This document shows positions 1 through 10,817 of a stretch of DNA of 55,933 nt, piece after piece. A program made the position numbers and the translations under genes. Source of the DNA: Metabacillus niabensis (lineage in GTDB: Bacteria > Bacillota > Bacilli > Bacillales > Bacillaceae); assembly GCF_020524345.1 (NCBI RefSeq), contig NZ_JAIVLH010000029.1, forward strand, positions 1-55,933. The letters run 5' to 3'. Within the stretch, counting starts at the first letter, position 1, and every line of letters starts with the position of its first letter. The notes below the pieces were generated by a model. The model saw only the letters and a program-made list of their open reading frames with translations, was not told the origin of the DNA and ran no database searches.

Positions 1-66
1 TCGACTTGCATGTATTAGGCACGCCGCCAGCGTTCGTCCTGAGCCAGGATCAAACTCTCCAATAAA
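1..66 (-). rRNA. 16S rRNA, 5' end only (partial)
   Basis: Read on the minus strand, the first 66 bases give the start of a bacterial 16S rRNA: the GAGAGTTTGATCCTGGCTCA primer-site region, followed by the conserved GAACGCTGGCGGCGTGCCTA stretch. The mature 5' end is placed at about position 66 by the TTTATTGGAGAG start. The rest of the gene lies beyond the left edge. It is the first gene of an rRNA operon transcribed away from lysS. Confidence 0.97.
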
Positions 67-150
67 GTGTTTGATATAGCTCATAAAAGTTTGTACTATA
101 TAGTACGTTTTTGTTAATCGAAATTAACGTTGGCACGCTTGGTTTTGTTT

Positions 151-166
151 AGTTTTCAAAGATCAT
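151..166 (-). promoter_or_regulatory. rrn leader boxA-like antitermination element
   Basis: Minus-strand TGATCTTTGAAAACT followed by AAACAAAACCAAGCG matches the boxA-containing leader found before Bacillus 16S genes, where Nus factors act to make rRNA transcription resistant to Rho-type termination. It lies between the proximal promoter and the 16S gene, as expected. A perfect 14-bp palindrome (93-106) follows it. Confidence 0.7.
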
Positions 167-189
167 TTTTTACTTAACACAACTTTTAT

Positions 190-219
190 ATTGTAACAAA
201 ACCCCAAAGTGTTTGTCAA
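190..219 (-). promoter_or_regulatory. rRNA operon promoter P2 (sigma-A)
   Basis: Minus strand: -35 TTGACA at 219-214, 18-bp spacer, -10 TACAAT at 195-190. An A/T-rich tract immediately upstream (220-250) could act as an UP element. This is the promoter nearest the 16S gene. Confidence 0.85.
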
Positions 220-276
220 CAACTTTTTTGTTTTGTTTTATTTAAGTTAACTGCATGTTTCGCAGCAACGTATTCA

Positions 277-305
277 AATATACCATCACCTAATAATTAA
301 ATCAA
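277..305 (-). promoter_or_regulatory. rRNA operon promoter P1 (sigma-A)
   Basis: Minus strand: TTGATT at 305-300, 17-bp spacer, TATATT at 282-277. It lies about 87 bp upstream of the second rrn promoter, giving the tandem arrangement usual for Bacillus rrn operons. It starts just past the lysS terminator. Confidence 0.6.
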
Positions 306-313
306 GAACTTTT

Positions 314-351
314 TTCAAAAAAAATTAAAACTCCTGCAAATGCAGGAGTTT
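314..351 (-). terminator. lysS intrinsic terminator
   Basis: An 11-bp inverted repeat (328-338 paired with 341-351, core CTCCTGCA/TGCAGGAG) lies just after the lysS stop codon. It is followed on the minus strand by a T-rich run. It separates lysS from the downstream rrn promoters. Confidence 0.9.
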
Positions 352-355
352 ATTA

Positions 356-1855
<1,500 letters not shown>

Positions 1856-1879
1856 CTATAACACTCCTTCTTCCTTAAT

Positions 1880-1914
1880 AAAAAAAGCAGAAAACTGCCA
1901 GATTTACCGGCAGT
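1880..1914 (-). terminator. Hairpin terminator between dusB and lysS
   Basis: Minus-strand stem ACTGCC/GGCAGT (1909-1914 with 1894-1899), followed by TTTTCTGC and a run of T at 1886-1880. It ends the folate/dusB transcript or partly attenuates transcription into lysS, whose Shine-Dalgarno lies only about 10 bp further on. Confidence 0.75.
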
Positions 1915-1929
1915 ATAAAAAACATAGAA

Positions 1930-2931
1930 TTAACCTGCTTGACTAGCACTTTTTTCTTTTGCTTCCATTTCTAAAACAAATTCATCCAAAAGTGTAACAA
2001 ATTCATCTCTAGTATTCATCAAATTAATATCATTGCGGACTTTTGCATTGCCTCGAATACCCTTTAGATACCAAGCTGCATGCTTTCTCATTTCACGCAC
2101 AGCGATTTTTTCATTTTTCAGATCGATTAAACGATCTAAATGAAGCTTACAAACTTCCATTTTTTCACGCACTCCCGGCTCATCCATTAACTCACCGGTT
2201 TCTAAATATTTTACGGTTCGATAGATCATCCATGGATTACCTAAAGCTGCACGTCCAATCATGACACCATCAACACCTGTTTCATCAAGCATGCGCTTCG
2301 CATCTTGAGGTGTTGTCACATCACCATTGCCTATTACAGGGATAGTAACTGATTCTTTCACTTCTTTAATGATATCCCAATTAGCCGTTCCTTCATACAT
2401 TTGTACTCTGGTACGACCGTGCAGAGCAACTGCTTTAGCTCCTGCACGTTCAATAGCCTGCGCATTTTGGACAGCAAAAATATGCTCATCATCCCATCCC
2501 ATACGCATTTTAACTGTAACAGGTTTATCAACCGCTTCAACTACAGCTGATACCATATCATAGATCTTGTTAGGATCTAATAACCACTTGGCACCTGCAT
2601 CACACTTAGTAATCTTTGGAACAGGGCATCCCATGTTAATGTCAATGATATCAGCCGTTGTATTTTTATCAACAAATTTAGCTGCTTCAACTAGCGTTTC
2701 TTTTTCTCCACCAAAAATTTGCAAGCTTAGTGGTTTTTCACGTTCATCTATATAAAGCATTCCCATTGTTCTTGCATTATTTAATAGAATGGCTTTATCA
2801 CTGACCATTTCCGCACATACTAAACCTGCACCAAATTCTTTTACTGTTAAACGAAATGCTGAGTTACAAACTCCAGCCATTGGTGCCAGAACAACACGGT
2901 TCTTTAATTCAATATCGCCAATTTTAAACAA
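1930..2931 (-). CDS. dusB: tRNA-dihydrouridine synthase B
   Basis: FMN-dependent enzyme that reduces specific uridines in tRNA to dihydrouridine. The TIM-barrel shows the family start (VVLAPMAGVCNSAFR), the DINMGCPVPK motif with the catalytic cysteine near residue 102, and the FMN-phosphate loop (IGNGDV, then GVMIGRAALGNPW). I place the start at TTG 2931, not at the longer ATG. A strong AGGGGGGAG Shine-Dalgarno sits 6 nt upstream of the TTG, and the resulting 333 residues, beginning MFKIGDIELKN, equal the B. subtilis length. It closes the pab/fol operon, 13 bp after yazB. Confidence 0.96.
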   Translation of the reverse strand: MFKIGDIELKNRVVLAPMAGVCNSAFRLTVKEFGAGLVCAEMVSDKAILLNNARTMGMLYIDEREKPLSLQIFGGEKETLVEAAKFVDKNTTADIIDINMGCPVPKITKCDAGAKWLLDPNKIYDMVSAVVEAVDKPVTVKMRMGWDDEHIFAVQNAQAIERAGAKAVALHGRTRVQMYEGTANWDIIKEVKESVTIPVIGNGDVTTPQDAKRMLDETGVDGVMIGRAALGNPWMIYRTVKYLETGELMDEPGVREKMEVCKLHLDRLIDLKNEKIAVREMRKHAAWYLKGIRGNAKVRNDINLMNTRDEFVTLLDEFVLEMEAKEKSASQAG

Positions 2932-2944
2932 TTTTTTCTCCCCC

Positions 2945-3160
2945 CTATCTATCAACATCATTTGGACTTAGCTCTTCAATTGTTACATTTAGAGATTTAG
3001 CCACATCCTCTAAAAACTCTTTGCTGGGTTCACGATTGCCTCTTTCTATTTCTCCTAATACAGAAACAGAAACACCAAGATCTTTCGCAAAGCTTTCTTG
3101 GGTATATCCTTTTAACTTTCTAAAAGCGCGAATACGTCTACCCCATTTTTCTGCTTCCAT
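2945..3160 (-). CDS. yazB: Small XRE-type helix-turn-helix regulator
   Basis: A 71-residue protein made almost entirely of one Cro/CI-type helix-turn-helix domain (RAFRKLKGYTQESFAKDLGV, then SVLGEIERGNREPS). It is probably a DNA-binding protein; its target is unknown to me. It matches B. subtilis YazB in position and length. The AAGGAG ribosome site before its ATG lies inside the end of folK, which it overlaps by 49 bp, so its translation is probably coupled to folate-pathway expression. Its conserved place in the operon hints at autoregulation of the folate genes, but nothing here proves that. Confidence 0.9.
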   Translation of the reverse strand: MEAEKWGRRIRAFRKLKGYTQESFAKDLGVSVSVLGEIERGNREPSKEFLEDVAKSLNVTIEELSPNDVDR

Positions 3161-3639
3161 ATTCGTACTCCTTCTTTATCGTGTAATTGATCTATGATAG
3201 TCGAGATTGGCTCATCTATACTAGGTATTCTTATATCTTGATTTAACTCAAATAATGGAATAAGAACAAAAGCTCGTTCATGCATTCTAGGATGAGGAAC
3301 AATTAATTGTTCTGCTTCAATATTTTCATAATTAAATAACAAAATGTCAAGGTCTAAAGTTCGCGGTCCCCATCTGATATCTCGTTTACGATTTAGTTGC
3401 TTTTCAGTTTCCTGTAAAACTGATAGTAGTTGAAATGCTGTTAAATCGGTATTAATGGAAATGACCATATTTAAAAATTCTTCTTGATCTGTATAACCAA
3501 CTGGATCCGTTTCATAAATAGAGGATATATTTACCACTTTAATATTTGGGTAATTATGAATCTTCTTTATGGCATCTATGAGATATTGCTCTCGATCTCC
3601 TATATTCGACCCAAGAGCTATATAGGCATGATTTTTCAT
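3112..3639 (-). CDS. folK: Hydroxymethyl-dihydropterin pyrophosphokinase (HPPK)
   Basis: Transfers pyrophosphate from ATP to 6-hydroxymethyl-dihydropterin, the step before dihydropteroate synthase in folate synthesis. The 175-residue protein carries the N-terminal ALGSNIGD motif and the HPPK signature RWGPRTLDLDIL (about 89-100), whose two aspartates bind Mg2+. It starts 4 bp inside folB (ATGA overlap) with an AGAAGGGGA ribosome site, and its 3' end overlaps yazB. This is tight operon packing with translational coupling. Confidence 0.97.
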   Translation of the reverse strand: MKNHAYIALGSNIGDREQYLIDAIKKIHNYPNIKVVNISSIYETDPVGYTDQEEFLNMVISINTDLTAFQLLSVLQETEKQLNRKRDIRWGPRTLDLDILLFNYENIEAEQLIVPHPRMHERAFVLIPLFELNQDIRIPSIDEPISTIIDQLHDKEGVRIWKQKNGVDVFALLES

Positions 3640-3998
3640 GATCTTCCCCTTCTAATTTCCACCGCAACTTCTTTATAGTGTCCTGGAATAGGAGGATCCG
3701 GCTTAATAACCTTTACAGTACAATAGGATATTAGAGGAAAATCAAGTAAGATTTTAGCCGAAATTTGTTCTGCAAGGGACTCAACAAGCTTTACCGGCTG
3801 ACCTTCAACAATATCCTGGCAAGCTTTATATAACGAAGCATAGTTTACACTATATTCTAAAGAGTCAGTTTCTCCGGCTTTCTTCAAATCTAATTCTACC
3901 ACTAAATCAACTCTAAATCGTTGTCCAAGTTTATTTTCTTCTTTAAACACACCATGGTACCCGTAAAACTCCATTCCACTCACATAAATCTTATCGAT
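3636..3998 (-). CDS. folB: Dihydroneopterin aldolase, possible ATC start
   Basis: Converts 7,8-dihydroneopterin to 6-hydroxymethyl-dihydropterin and glycolaldehyde. Family landmarks are GMEFYGYHGVF, the EENKLGQRF strand and the C-terminal VKVIKPDPPIPGHY. The frame is open from an ATG at 4028, but that ATG and a TTG at 4019 have no Shine-Dalgarno. A strong GGGAGGGGAG at about 4003-4012 is correctly spaced only from the codon at 3998-3996, which is ATC, exactly where I recall B. subtilis FolB having its ATG (MDKVYV against IDKIYV here). I give the ATC-start coordinates. If that is wrong, the gene begins at 4019 or 4028 and carries an N-terminal extension. Confidence 0.9.
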   Translation of the reverse strand: MDKIYVSGMEFYGYHGVFKEENKLGQRFRVDLVVELDLKKAGETDSLEYSVNYASLYKACQDIVEGQPVKLVESLAEQISAKILLDFPLISYCTVKVIKPDPPIPGHYKEVAVEIRRGRS

Positions 3999-4845
3999 TT
4001 TTCTCCCCTCCCTTTCCAAGCATTGCATCCATCATCTTAGCCATTCTGGATATTTCTAACACATCATGGACCCTAACCATATGACAACCTTTTTGTATTC
4101 CAAGACATACAGTTGCACCAGTACCTTCCATCCGTTCTGTTGGCGGTAAATCAAGAACATGTCCTATAAACCTTTTACGGGAAGTTGCTAACAATAAAGG
4201 ATAGCCTAATTGTACAAGTGCTTCTAAATTCCTCATAACAACTAAGTTGTCATCCATCGTTTTAGCGAAACCAATACCAGGGTCCAGGATAATATTTTCA
4301 TCCTTAACTCCGGCATTTTTAGCTATTGTAACGGATTCCATCAAATCTGCAATCATGTTTGGAATTAACTGATCATAGTTTTGATTGTCACGATTATGCA
4401 TAAGAATAATCGGTACACCATAAGCAGCTGCGACTTTCGCCATATCTTGATCCGCTTTTGCTCCCCATATATCGTTTATAATGGTAGCCCCGGCCTCAAT
4501 GGCTTGCTTGGCTACCTCCGCTTTATATGTATCGATGGATATAGGTACTTCAATCTCTTTAGACAACCTTTTTATAACGGGGATAACACGTTTAATTTCT
4601 TCATCAGCCGTAACAATTGTTGATCCTGGCCTTGTCGATTCTCCGCCAATATCAATAATATCTGCACCTTGTTTGATCATTTCTTTTGCATGTTCTACAG
4701 CTTTTTCTATATCAATATAACGGCCGCCATCCGAAAAAGAGTCAGGGGTTGTATTTAAAATACCCATGATCATTGTCTTATCCTGAATGTTAAGTGTATA
4801 TTTCCCACATTTAATTTGCTGATGTTTCATTGTCACTTGCTTCAT
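3991..4845 (-). CDS. folP: Dihydropteroate synthase
   Basis: Condenses hydroxymethyl-dihydropterin pyrophosphate with p-aminobenzoate to dihydropteroate; this is the sulfonamide target (sul in B. subtilis). Motifs in order: GILNTTPDSFSDGG, IDIGGESTRPG, INDIWGAK, ILDPGIGFAKT and LLATSRKRFIG, the pterin and pABA sites of the TIM barrel. The reading frame is open to a TTG at 4854, but AAAGGG sits 9 nt before the ATG at 4845, which I use (284 residues). It overlaps pabC by 35 bp upstream, and its stop overlaps the folB start region. Confidence 0.97.
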   Translation of the reverse strand: MKQVTMKHQQIKCGKYTLNIQDKTMIMGILNTTPDSFSDGGRYIDIEKAVEHAKEMIKQGADIIDIGGESTRPGSTIVTADEEIKRVIPVIKRLSKEIEVPISIDTYKAEVAKQAIEAGATIINDIWGAKADQDMAKVAAAYGVPIILMHNRDNQNYDQLIPNMIADLMESVTIAKNAGVKDENIILDPGIGFAKTMDDNLVVMRNLEALVQLGYPLLLATSRKRFIGHVLDLPPTERMEGTGATVCLGIQKGCHMVRVHDVLEISRMAKMMDAMLGKGGEKNR

Positions 4846-5719
4846 CTTTTTCAACCCTTTGCAACTCGTCTATACTTAATAGTTTCGTCCTATTGTTCTT
4901 ATATAAATCATATAACTTTTGAATAATTATTCCATTTTCGCCCTCAAATTCATGTCCGTCAATATCTCTTATGGCTATAAGCTCTTGTGATGAGTTTGTC
5001 ATGATCACTTCATGGGAATCGAACATTTGTTCCTTTTTAAAAAAACCTTCTACTACAGGTATTTGAAGTGTTTCTAAACATCTAATGACAAATTTCCTCG
5101 TAATTCCATTGAGAATTCCTGTTTCAAGAGATGGTGTGTATACTCCATTCTCATCTCCCCAAAAAATATTTGAGACAATGCCCTCTGCAACAAAGCCTTG
5201 CTCATTTAAAAAAATGCCATCTAGATCGGGGGTCTGAATAAGCTCCCTTTTCCCTAGAATATTATTCAAATAATGATGAGATTTAAGGCGATACTTTCCT
5301 TCTGGAGTATTTCTCCTCAATTTTAGGATGATTGCCTTCTTTTCAATCATGGCCGCCGAAGGAGCCTTTCTTAAAAAACAAAGAAGTGTTGGGTGATCAT
5401 AAGTTTGAAGAAGTTGTCCCACTTCCCCATTACCGGCGGAAATATTTAAACGAACCGTAACATCCTCCGATTCACAATGATTAAGTGCGATCAACTCTTG
5501 AATTATTTCAAAAATCTCTTGTCGGTTTATTTTATAGGATATTCCTATCTCATCTACGGCAAGTTGAAGACGATCAAGATGATCATGCAATAAAAATGGA
5601 AAACCTTCATATACTCTGAACGTTTCAAATACACCTAAACCATAAAGAAAGCCATGATCAAATGGAGAAATCGTGGCTTCAGTATCTTTTATAAACTTTG
5701 AATTATGATAGATATACAC
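4811..5719 (-). CDS. pabC: 4-amino-4-deoxychorismate lyase
   Basis: PLP enzyme that splits aminodeoxychorismate to p-aminobenzoate and pyruvate. It is a fold-type IV aminotransferase-like protein: SPFDHGFLYGLGVFETFR near the N-terminus and the PLP lysine in the LKSHHYLNN segment (about residue 146). The start is GTG, only 4 bp after the pabA stop, with a weak GAAAAGAG ribosome site. It extends 35 bp into folP. Its place between pabA and folP supports the pABA lyase assignment over a branched-chain or D-amino-acid aminotransferase. Confidence 0.95.
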   Translation of the reverse strand: MYIYHNSKFIKDTEATISPFDHGFLYGLGVFETFRVYEGFPFLLHDHLDRLQLAVDEIGISYKINRQEIFEIIQELIALNHCESEDVTVRLNISAGNGEVGQLLQTYDHPTLLCFLRKAPSAAMIEKKAIILKLRRNTPEGKYRLKSHHYLNNILGKRELIQTPDLDGIFLNEQGFVAEGIVSNIFWGDENGVYTPSLETGILNGITRKFVIRCLETLQIPVVEGFFKKEQMFDSHEVIMTNSSQELIAIRDIDGHEFEGENGIIIQKLYDLYKNNRTKLLSIDELQRVEKDEASDNETSAN

Positions 5720-5723
5720 TTGT

Positions 5724-6308
5724 TTAACTCTTTTCTACAGGTTTGTATTGAGTAATAAAGTTCTTTAATAAGTCTTTGCCAAACGATGTCATGATCGATT
5801 CCGGATGGAATTGAACACCCTCTATCGGTAAAGTTTTATGTCGAATAGCCATGATTTCATTTTCTTCAGTCCAAGCTGTTACTTCAAGGCAATCAGGTAA
5901 TGTCTCATTCTTCACAATTAAAGAATGATAACGAGTTGCTGTAAAAGGATTTTCCATTCCCTTGAAAATAGTTTCTCCGTTATGGTGCATTTCAGAAGTT
6001 TTACCATGCATTAATCGATCGGCACGAACAACATCTCCACCAAAAACTTGTGCAATCGATTGATGCCCAAGGCAAACACCGAAAATTGGAATTTTCCCAG
6101 CGAAATGTTCAATAGCTGCCATGCTTATTCCTGCTTCATTTGGGCTGCAAGGTCCTGGAGAAATCATTAAAAATTGTGGGTTTAACTCTTCTATTTCCGA
6201 AATGGTAATCTCATCGTTCCTTTTAACAACTAATTCCTCACCAAGCTCACCTAAATACTGTACTAAATTAAACGTAAATGAATCATAATTATCAATCATT
6301 AAAATCAC
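5724..6308 (-). CDS. pabA: Glutamine amidotransferase of pABA/anthranilate synthase
   Basis: Supplies ammonia from glutamine to PabB. In B. subtilis the same protein also serves anthranilate synthase (TrpG role); no trp gene is visible here. It is a class I glutaminase with the nucleophile Cys in FGVCLGHQ (about 79) and the His/Glu pair in QFHPES (about 168/170). I place the start at GTG 6308, preceded by GAGGTGAG. This yields 194 residues, the B. subtilis length, and avoids using a GTG inside the ribosome site itself. The pabB stop codon overlaps this ribosome site. Confidence 0.96.
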   Translation of the reverse strand: MILMIDNYDSFTFNLVQYLGELGEELVVKRNDEITISEIEELNPQFLMISPGPCSPNEAGISMAAIEHFAGKIPIFGVCLGHQSIAQVFGGDVVRADRLMHGKTSEMHHNGETIFKGMENPFTATRYHSLIVKNETLPDCLEVTAWTEENEIMAIRHKTLPIEGVQFHPESIMTSFGKDLLKNFITQYKPVEKS

Positions 6309-6318
6309 TATACTCACC

Positions 6319-7731
6319 TCAGCCTAATATTTTCTCTTCTTTGCTCAACTCTATGGCTTTAACTAAAGCCTTTGCTTTCTTTAAAGCTTCTTTATATTCA
6401 TAATCCGGATTAGAATCAATTACAATTCCGGCTCCGGATTGAACATACCCATATCCATCTTTCGCTACCATCGTACGAATAACGATATTTAATTCCATAT
6501 CTTCATCATAGCCAATCCAGCCTATTGAACCCGTATAAATCCCTCTTCTGGTCGGCTCAAGTTCTTCTATAATTTCCATCGTTCGAACTTTAGGTGCTCC
6601 TGTTATTGTACCACCTGGGAAGGTCGCTTTGATAATATCTGCATAATTTGCATCTTTTTTCATTGTTCCTTGTACATTTGAGACAATATGCATAACATGT
6701 GAATACTTTTCAATCACCATAAATTCATTAACATGAACAGAACCGTATTCACAGACACGCCCTAAGTCATTTCTTTCTAGATCTACGAGCATAACATGCT
6801 CAGCTCTTTCCTTCTCATTATGAATAAGCTCGTTTGCCAGCCTTATATCTTCTTGTTCATTTTCACCTCTAGATCGTGTCCCGGCAATCGGGCGTGTACT
6901 TACGAGGTTTTCTTTCTTTTTTACAAGTAATTCAGGTGAGCCGCTCACAATTTGCAGATCAGGAAAGTGCAGGTAAGCCATATATGGTGAAGGGTTTATT
7001 TTTCGTAATGTTTCATAAATCTTAAGCGGATGATTTTCTAATCGAAAATGCTGCCTTAAAGATAAATTGACCTGAAAAACATCACCTTGTCCAATATAAT
7101 CCTTTATTGATTCTACTGCTCTTTTAAAAGCATCTTCTGTAAAGATCATGGGATCAGAGGTTTTAACCTGTTTTAAGTCGTTTTTGGTTGCTACTTTCTG
7201 TACTGATGTCCACTTTTCCTTCATTTGCTTTAATTTTTCATGAGCTTTTTGAATTTGACCTTCTTGATAATAATGGGTAATTAACCATAATTTTGATGTA
7301 TGATGGTCATAAACTGCAATATCATCAAATAATAAAAAATATAAATCGGGAGTTTCTAAATCATCAACAGCAATTTCCGGTAGTGTTTCAAAATGTCGTA
7401 CACAGTCATAACTAATAAAGCCAATAGCCCCACCTTGAAAATCAGGGAGATTCGGATCTGAGCTTGTATAATATTGCTTAAACCATTCTCTAAATAGATC
7501 AAGAGGTTTTCCTTCCAAAACAGTCATTTCATTATCTTTTTTGATAACCAGCTGTTCACCTTTTCCCTTGACTGTTGCAAATGGCTTAACACCCGCAATA
7601 CTATATCTGCCTCCTCGTCCACTCTCTAAAAACGCATGTTTATCTTCATCTTTTGAAAGGTATTGATACTGGCTAAAAAAGTCGAGTGTATAGTCAAAGT
7701 GTACACTTAACGAGGTCCTTCTTTGCTGCAT
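6319..7731 (-). CDS. pabB: Aminodeoxychorismate synthase component I
   Basis: Converts chorismate plus ammonia to 4-amino-4-deoxychorismate, starting pABA synthesis. The 470-residue chorismate-binding enzyme shows [33 protein letters not shown] and the late [16 protein letters not shown] block that forms the active site. The ATG has an AAAGGAG site 10 nt upstream. It is the first gene of the pabB-pabA-pabC-folP-folB-folK-yazB-dusB operon. Anthranilate synthase TrpE is the only close alternative, and the folate neighbours argue against it. Confidence 0.96.
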   Translation of the reverse strand: MQQRRTSLSVHFDYTLDFFSQYQYLSKDEDKHAFLESGRGGRYSIAGVKPFATVKGKGEQLVIKKDNEMTVLEGKPLDLFREWFKQYYTSSDPNLPDFQGGAIGFISYDCVRHFETLPEIAVDDLETPDLYFLLFDDIAVYDHHTSKLWLITHYYQEGQIQKAHEKLKQMKEKWTSVQKVATKNDLKQVKTSDPMIFTEDAFKRAVESIKDYIGQGDVFQVNLSLRQHFRLENHPLKIYETLRKINPSPYMAYLHFPDLQIVSGSPELLVKKKENLVSTRPIAGTRSRGENEQEDIRLANELIHNEKERAEHVMLVDLERNDLGRVCEYGSVHVNEFMVIEKYSHVMHIVSNVQGTMKKDANYADIIKATFPGGTITGAPKVRTMEIIEELEPTRRGIYTGSIGWIGYDEDMELNIVIRTMVAKDGYGYVQSGAGIVIDSNPDYEYKEALKKAKALVKAIELSKEEKILG

Positions 7732-7885
7732 GATTTATTCGCTCCTTTAAACTCTTACTTACCATTTTACATAATTATAATCAAGAAATCATAAAATTTT
7801 ATCTTTTTTGTAAAGAATGTTTATTTACTAATTAGTATACAGCAGTCTCATCAATAATATAAACTTACAACCTAAAACTGCTGTA

Positions 7886-7918
7886 TTGAAAAAGAGGTTG
7901 ACTATAGTCAACCTCTTT
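7886..7918 (-). terminator. cysK terminator (perfect 28-bp palindrome)
   Basis: Positions 7891-7918 form a perfect palindrome (AAAGAGGTTGACTA/TAGTCAACCTCTTT) just downstream of the cysK stop. On the minus strand it ends in CCTCTTTTTC. It separates cysK from pabB. I see no convincing pabB promoter hexamers in 7735-7885. Confidence 0.85.
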
Positions 7919-7933
7919 ACTCTGCTTATGTTA

Positions 7934-8857
7934 TTAATCAAATTGATATAAAGGAGTACTTAAGTAACGCTCACCATTACTTGGGAGTACAGCTAATACC
8001 TTTTTCCCTTTACCAAGTTCTTTCGCAACTTGTAATGCTGCAAAAATTGCTGCACCTGATGAGATACCGCCTAGAATACCTTCCTGACTTGCTGCCTTTC
8101 TAGCAGTTTCGAATGCTTCATCATTTTTTACAGTGATGACTTCATCATACACATTTGTGTTTAGGATATCAGGAACAAATCCTGCACCGATACCTTGAAT
8201 TTTATGTGGACCTGGCTTCCCGCCGGAAAGAACTGGTGAATCTGTTGGCTCTACAGCATAAATTTTAATTGAAGGATAGTTTTCTTTTAGAACTGACCCT
8301 GCACCAGTAATCGTTCCACCAGTACCGATACCTGCTATAAATGCATCAAGTTGATCACCCATTTGTTCAACAATTTCTTTACCTGTTGTTAAACGGTGTA
8401 CTTCCGGGTTAGCTTCATTCTTAAATTGCTGAGGCATAAAGTAGCCATGTTCTTTTGAAAGCTCTTCCGCTTTACGGATAGCTCCTCCCATACCTTCAGA
8501 ACCAGGTGTTAATACTAGTTCAGCACCATATGCACGAAGTAAGTTTCTACGTTCCATACTCATTGTGTCAGGCATTACTAAAATGGCTTTAAAACCCTTT
8601 GCAGCAGCAACCATCGCTAAACCAATTCCAGTATTACCACTAGTAGGCTCAATGATTGTATCACCCGGTTTTAAGTCACCTTTTTTCTCTGCAGCTTCAA
8701 TCATAGCAAGACCGATACGATCTTTTACACTGCTACCCGGATTCATAAATTCTAATTTTAAATATACATCTGCACTATTATCATCAACAAGTCTGTTTAA
8801 TTTTACAATAGGTGTTTCACCGATTAATTCATGGATTGAATTTGCAACGCGTGCCAT
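7934..8857 (-). CDS. cysK: Cysteine synthase A (O-acetylserine sulfhydrylase)
   Basis: PLP enzyme making L-cysteine from O-acetylserine and sulfide. The 307-residue protein has the PLP lysine at 45 in NPGSSVKDR, the substrate loop TSGNTG (72-77) and the glycine-rich phosphate loop GTGGTITG. Length and motifs fit CysK; the B. subtilis CysK is also known as a partner of the CymR sulfur regulator. It is monocistronic here, with its own consensus promoter, a GGGGAGAGA ribosome site and its own terminator. Confidence 0.97.
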   Translation of the reverse strand: MARVANSIHELIGETPIVKLNRLVDDNSADVYLKLEFMNPGSSVKDRIGLAMIEAAEKKGDLKPGDTIIEPTSGNTGIGLAMVAAAKGFKAILVMPDTMSMERRNLLRAYGAELVLTPGSEGMGGAIRKAEELSKEHGYFMPQQFKNEANPEVHRLTTGKEIVEQMGDQLDAFIAGIGTGGTITGAGSVLKENYPSIKIYAVEPTDSPVLSGGKPGPHKIQGIGAGFVPDILNTNVYDEVITVKNDEAFETARKAASQEGILGGISSGAAIFAALQVAKELGKGKKVLAVLPSNGERYLSTPLYQFD

Positions 8858-8901
8858 ACTATCTCTCCCCTATCCCGAGTAAATTTATTGGATTTATAAG
8901 T

Positions 8902-8930
8902 AATATAGCAATTTAATTCGAAATTGTCAA
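8902..8930 (-). promoter_or_regulatory. cysK promoter (sigma-A)
   Basis: Minus strand: TTGACA (8930-8925), 17-bp spacer, TATATT (8907-8902). This is a near-consensus sigma-A promoter 45-75 bp upstream of the cysK start. In B. subtilis cysK is repressed by CymR; I could not assign a CymR box with confidence. Confidence 0.85.
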
Positions 8931-8960
8931 AACCTTTTGTGCTATTTGTACTATTTTTCA

Positions 8961-9857
8961 TTATTCTTCATCATAAAACCAAGTAACACCAATTTCATCC
9001 CATAACGGATCAACGGACACTGTGCCTTCCATTTGCTCTAAAGCAATTTGTCTGCGGATTTGCTCTTTTACATCATCAAAACTAAACGTCTGTCCCTCCA
9101 TCTTTTCATGTAAGAGAAGAATTGCATACCCTGTATCTACTTCGACAGGGTCACTCCAATCTCCTTCCTTTAATTTTGGAGCTATTTCAAGATAGGAGTT
9201 TGGAACATACGTATCATTTGTTGAGACAAATCCTAAATCCCCACCGGAATTAGCTGTGAACTCATCAATTGAAGCCTCTAAAGCAAGAGCCTCAAAGCTT
9301 GAACCACCTTCTAATTCTTTCATAATAACTTTAGCTTCTTCCTCTGTTTTTACGATGATATGTGATAAATGATAGGATTCATCAATATCGTATAAATCCT
9401 TATTATCCTCATAGAACTTTTGGATATCTTTATCAGATACAGAAACATCACGTGTTAAAAGTTCCTCTAATAAGATACTGTAGCGAATTTGTTTTTCCCA
9501 ATTTTCCTCATTACCAAATTGTTCTTCATCTAATGAGTTATACATTGATTTATAAACAGCAAGCTCTCTATCGATAACCTCTTCAGAGACAGTAATATTA
9601 TATTTTTCAGCTAACTCTTCCACTACCTGTACATTAATTAACTCTCTTAATGTATCTTTTCCATAACGGCTTTCCAGCTCAGCCATCCATTGCTCTCTAG
9701 TTATCGTTGTATCCCCAATTGTGGCAATTGTTTCATCGGTTACTTCATTACCAGCCACTGGTATTGCTTCGGTTTTTCCTGACACAAAGTAGCCTATTGT
9801 GAGACAATTAATGATCACCAGACCAAAAATCATGCTCCATAACACTTTACCGCTCAA
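8961..9857 (-). CDS. yacD: Membrane-anchored PpiC-type peptidyl-prolyl isomerase (PrsA-like)
   Basis: A probable extracytoplasmic folding factor. The 298 residues comprise an N-terminal hydrophobic anchor (about 6-27), a SurA-like helical region (about 45-140) and a parvulin/PpiC rotamase domain (YHLSHIIVKTEEEA onward). The cysteine in the anchor (IINCLT) is not in a normal lipobox, so unlike PrsA it is probably not a lipoprotein. It matches B. subtilis YacD in place and length, between hslO and cysK. Its clients are unknown. Confidence 0.9.
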   Translation of the reverse strand: MSGKVLWSMIFGLVIINCLTIGYFVSGKTEAIPVAGNEVTDETIATIGDTTITREQWMAELESRYGKDTLRELINVQVVEELAEKYNITVSEEVIDRELAVYKSMYNSLDEEQFGNEENWEKQIRYSILLEELLTRDVSVSDKDIQKFYEDNKDLYDIDESYHLSHIIVKTEEEAKVIMKELEGGSSFEALALEASIDEFTANSGGDLGFVSTNDTYVPNSYLEIAPKLKEGDWSDPVEVDTGYAILLLHEKMEGQTFSFDDVKEQIRRQIALEQMEGTVSVDPLWDEIGVTWFYDEE

Positions 9858-9893
9858 TTTCTCAACTCCCAGTATGTCTATATCTTTATTTCT

Positions 9894-10775
9894 TTACTTA
9901 CTTGCTTCCCTTTTCAATTCTTCCAAGTCTTCTTTTGTTAAGAGGTATACTTCATTACAAAAATGACATTGCGCCTCCGCTTGTCCATCTTCATCAATCA
10001 TTGCTTGTATTTCATCAGTACCTAAACTAACAATAGCATTTTCAATTCGTTCTTTTGAACATTGGCACTTAAATTCAACAGGTTGTTTTTCTAGTACTTT
10101 GACATTTCCTTCGCCGAGTACTTCTTCAAGTATTTCCTCTGGCGTTAATCCTCTTTGAATTAATTTTGAGATTGGCTCAACCTCTCCAAGTCTCTTTTCA
10201 ATTTCTGTGATGGTTTCGTCATCTGTACCAGGAAGTAATTGAATAATAAAACCGCCTGAGGCTAAGATTGTATTATCAGGGTTTACAAGAACACCTACCC
10301 CTACAGAAGACGGAATTTGTTCAGAAGTAACTAAATAATATGTAAAATCTTCTCCTAATTCACCTGATACAATCGGTACTTGTCCAGAAAAATGGTCTTT
10401 TAACCCAAGGTCTTTTACAATCGTTAAATTCCCTTGAGTACCCACAGCCCTAGCCACATCTAGTTTTCCCTTTTCATTAAGATCAAAATGAGTTTGAGGG
10501 TTTGTTACATAACCTCTTACTTCTCCTTTAGAATTACTATCAACAATAATGACGCCAATAGGGCCGCCGCCTTCAACCTTAATTGTCAGTTTTGCATCAC
10601 CCTTCAACATTGAACCAAGCATAACTCCTGCAGTCATGGATCTGCCCAATGCAGCAGAAGCAGTTGGCCAGGTTTGATGTCTTTTTTGTGCTTCGGAAAT
10701 GGTCTCGGTTGTTCTTGCAGCATAGGCTCTTACCTGGTTATTAAATGCAATGGCTTTAATTAAATAATCTGTCAT
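9894..10775 (-). CDS. hslO: Redox-regulated chaperone Hsp33
   Basis: Cytoplasmic holdase activated by oxidative unfolding. Its 293 residues end in the zinc-binding redox switch: Cys237-x-Cys239, then, about 30 residues later, Cys270-x-x-Cys273. In the Hsp33 family these cysteines release zinc and form disulfides on oxidation. The N-terminal substrate-binding domain ([19 protein letters not shown]) is intact. It lies between coaX and yacD in the conserved order. Confidence 0.97.
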   Translation of the reverse strand: MTDYLIKAIAFNNQVRAYAARTTETISEAQKRHQTWPTASAALGRSMTAGVMLGSMLKGDAKLTIKVEGGGPIGVIIVDSNSKGEVRGYVTNPQTHFDLNEKGKLDVARAVGTQGNLTIVKDLGLKDHFSGQVPIVSGELGEDFTYYLVTSEQIPSSVGVGVLVNPDNTILASGGFIIQLLPGTDDETITEIEKRLGEVEPISKLIQRGLTPEEILEEVLGEGNVKVLEKQPVEFKCQCSKERIENAIVSLGTDEIQAMIDEDGQAEAQCHFCNEVYLLTKEDLEELKREASK

Positions 10776-10817
10776 AAATATTTACTCCTTTTCAGCAAAG
10801 TGCTGTAATTACTTTTG

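Noticed and set aside
7735-7885. pabB promoter
   Set aside because: A TATAAT is present, but no -35 element at 15-19 bp; spacing to the nearest TTTACA is 29 bp.
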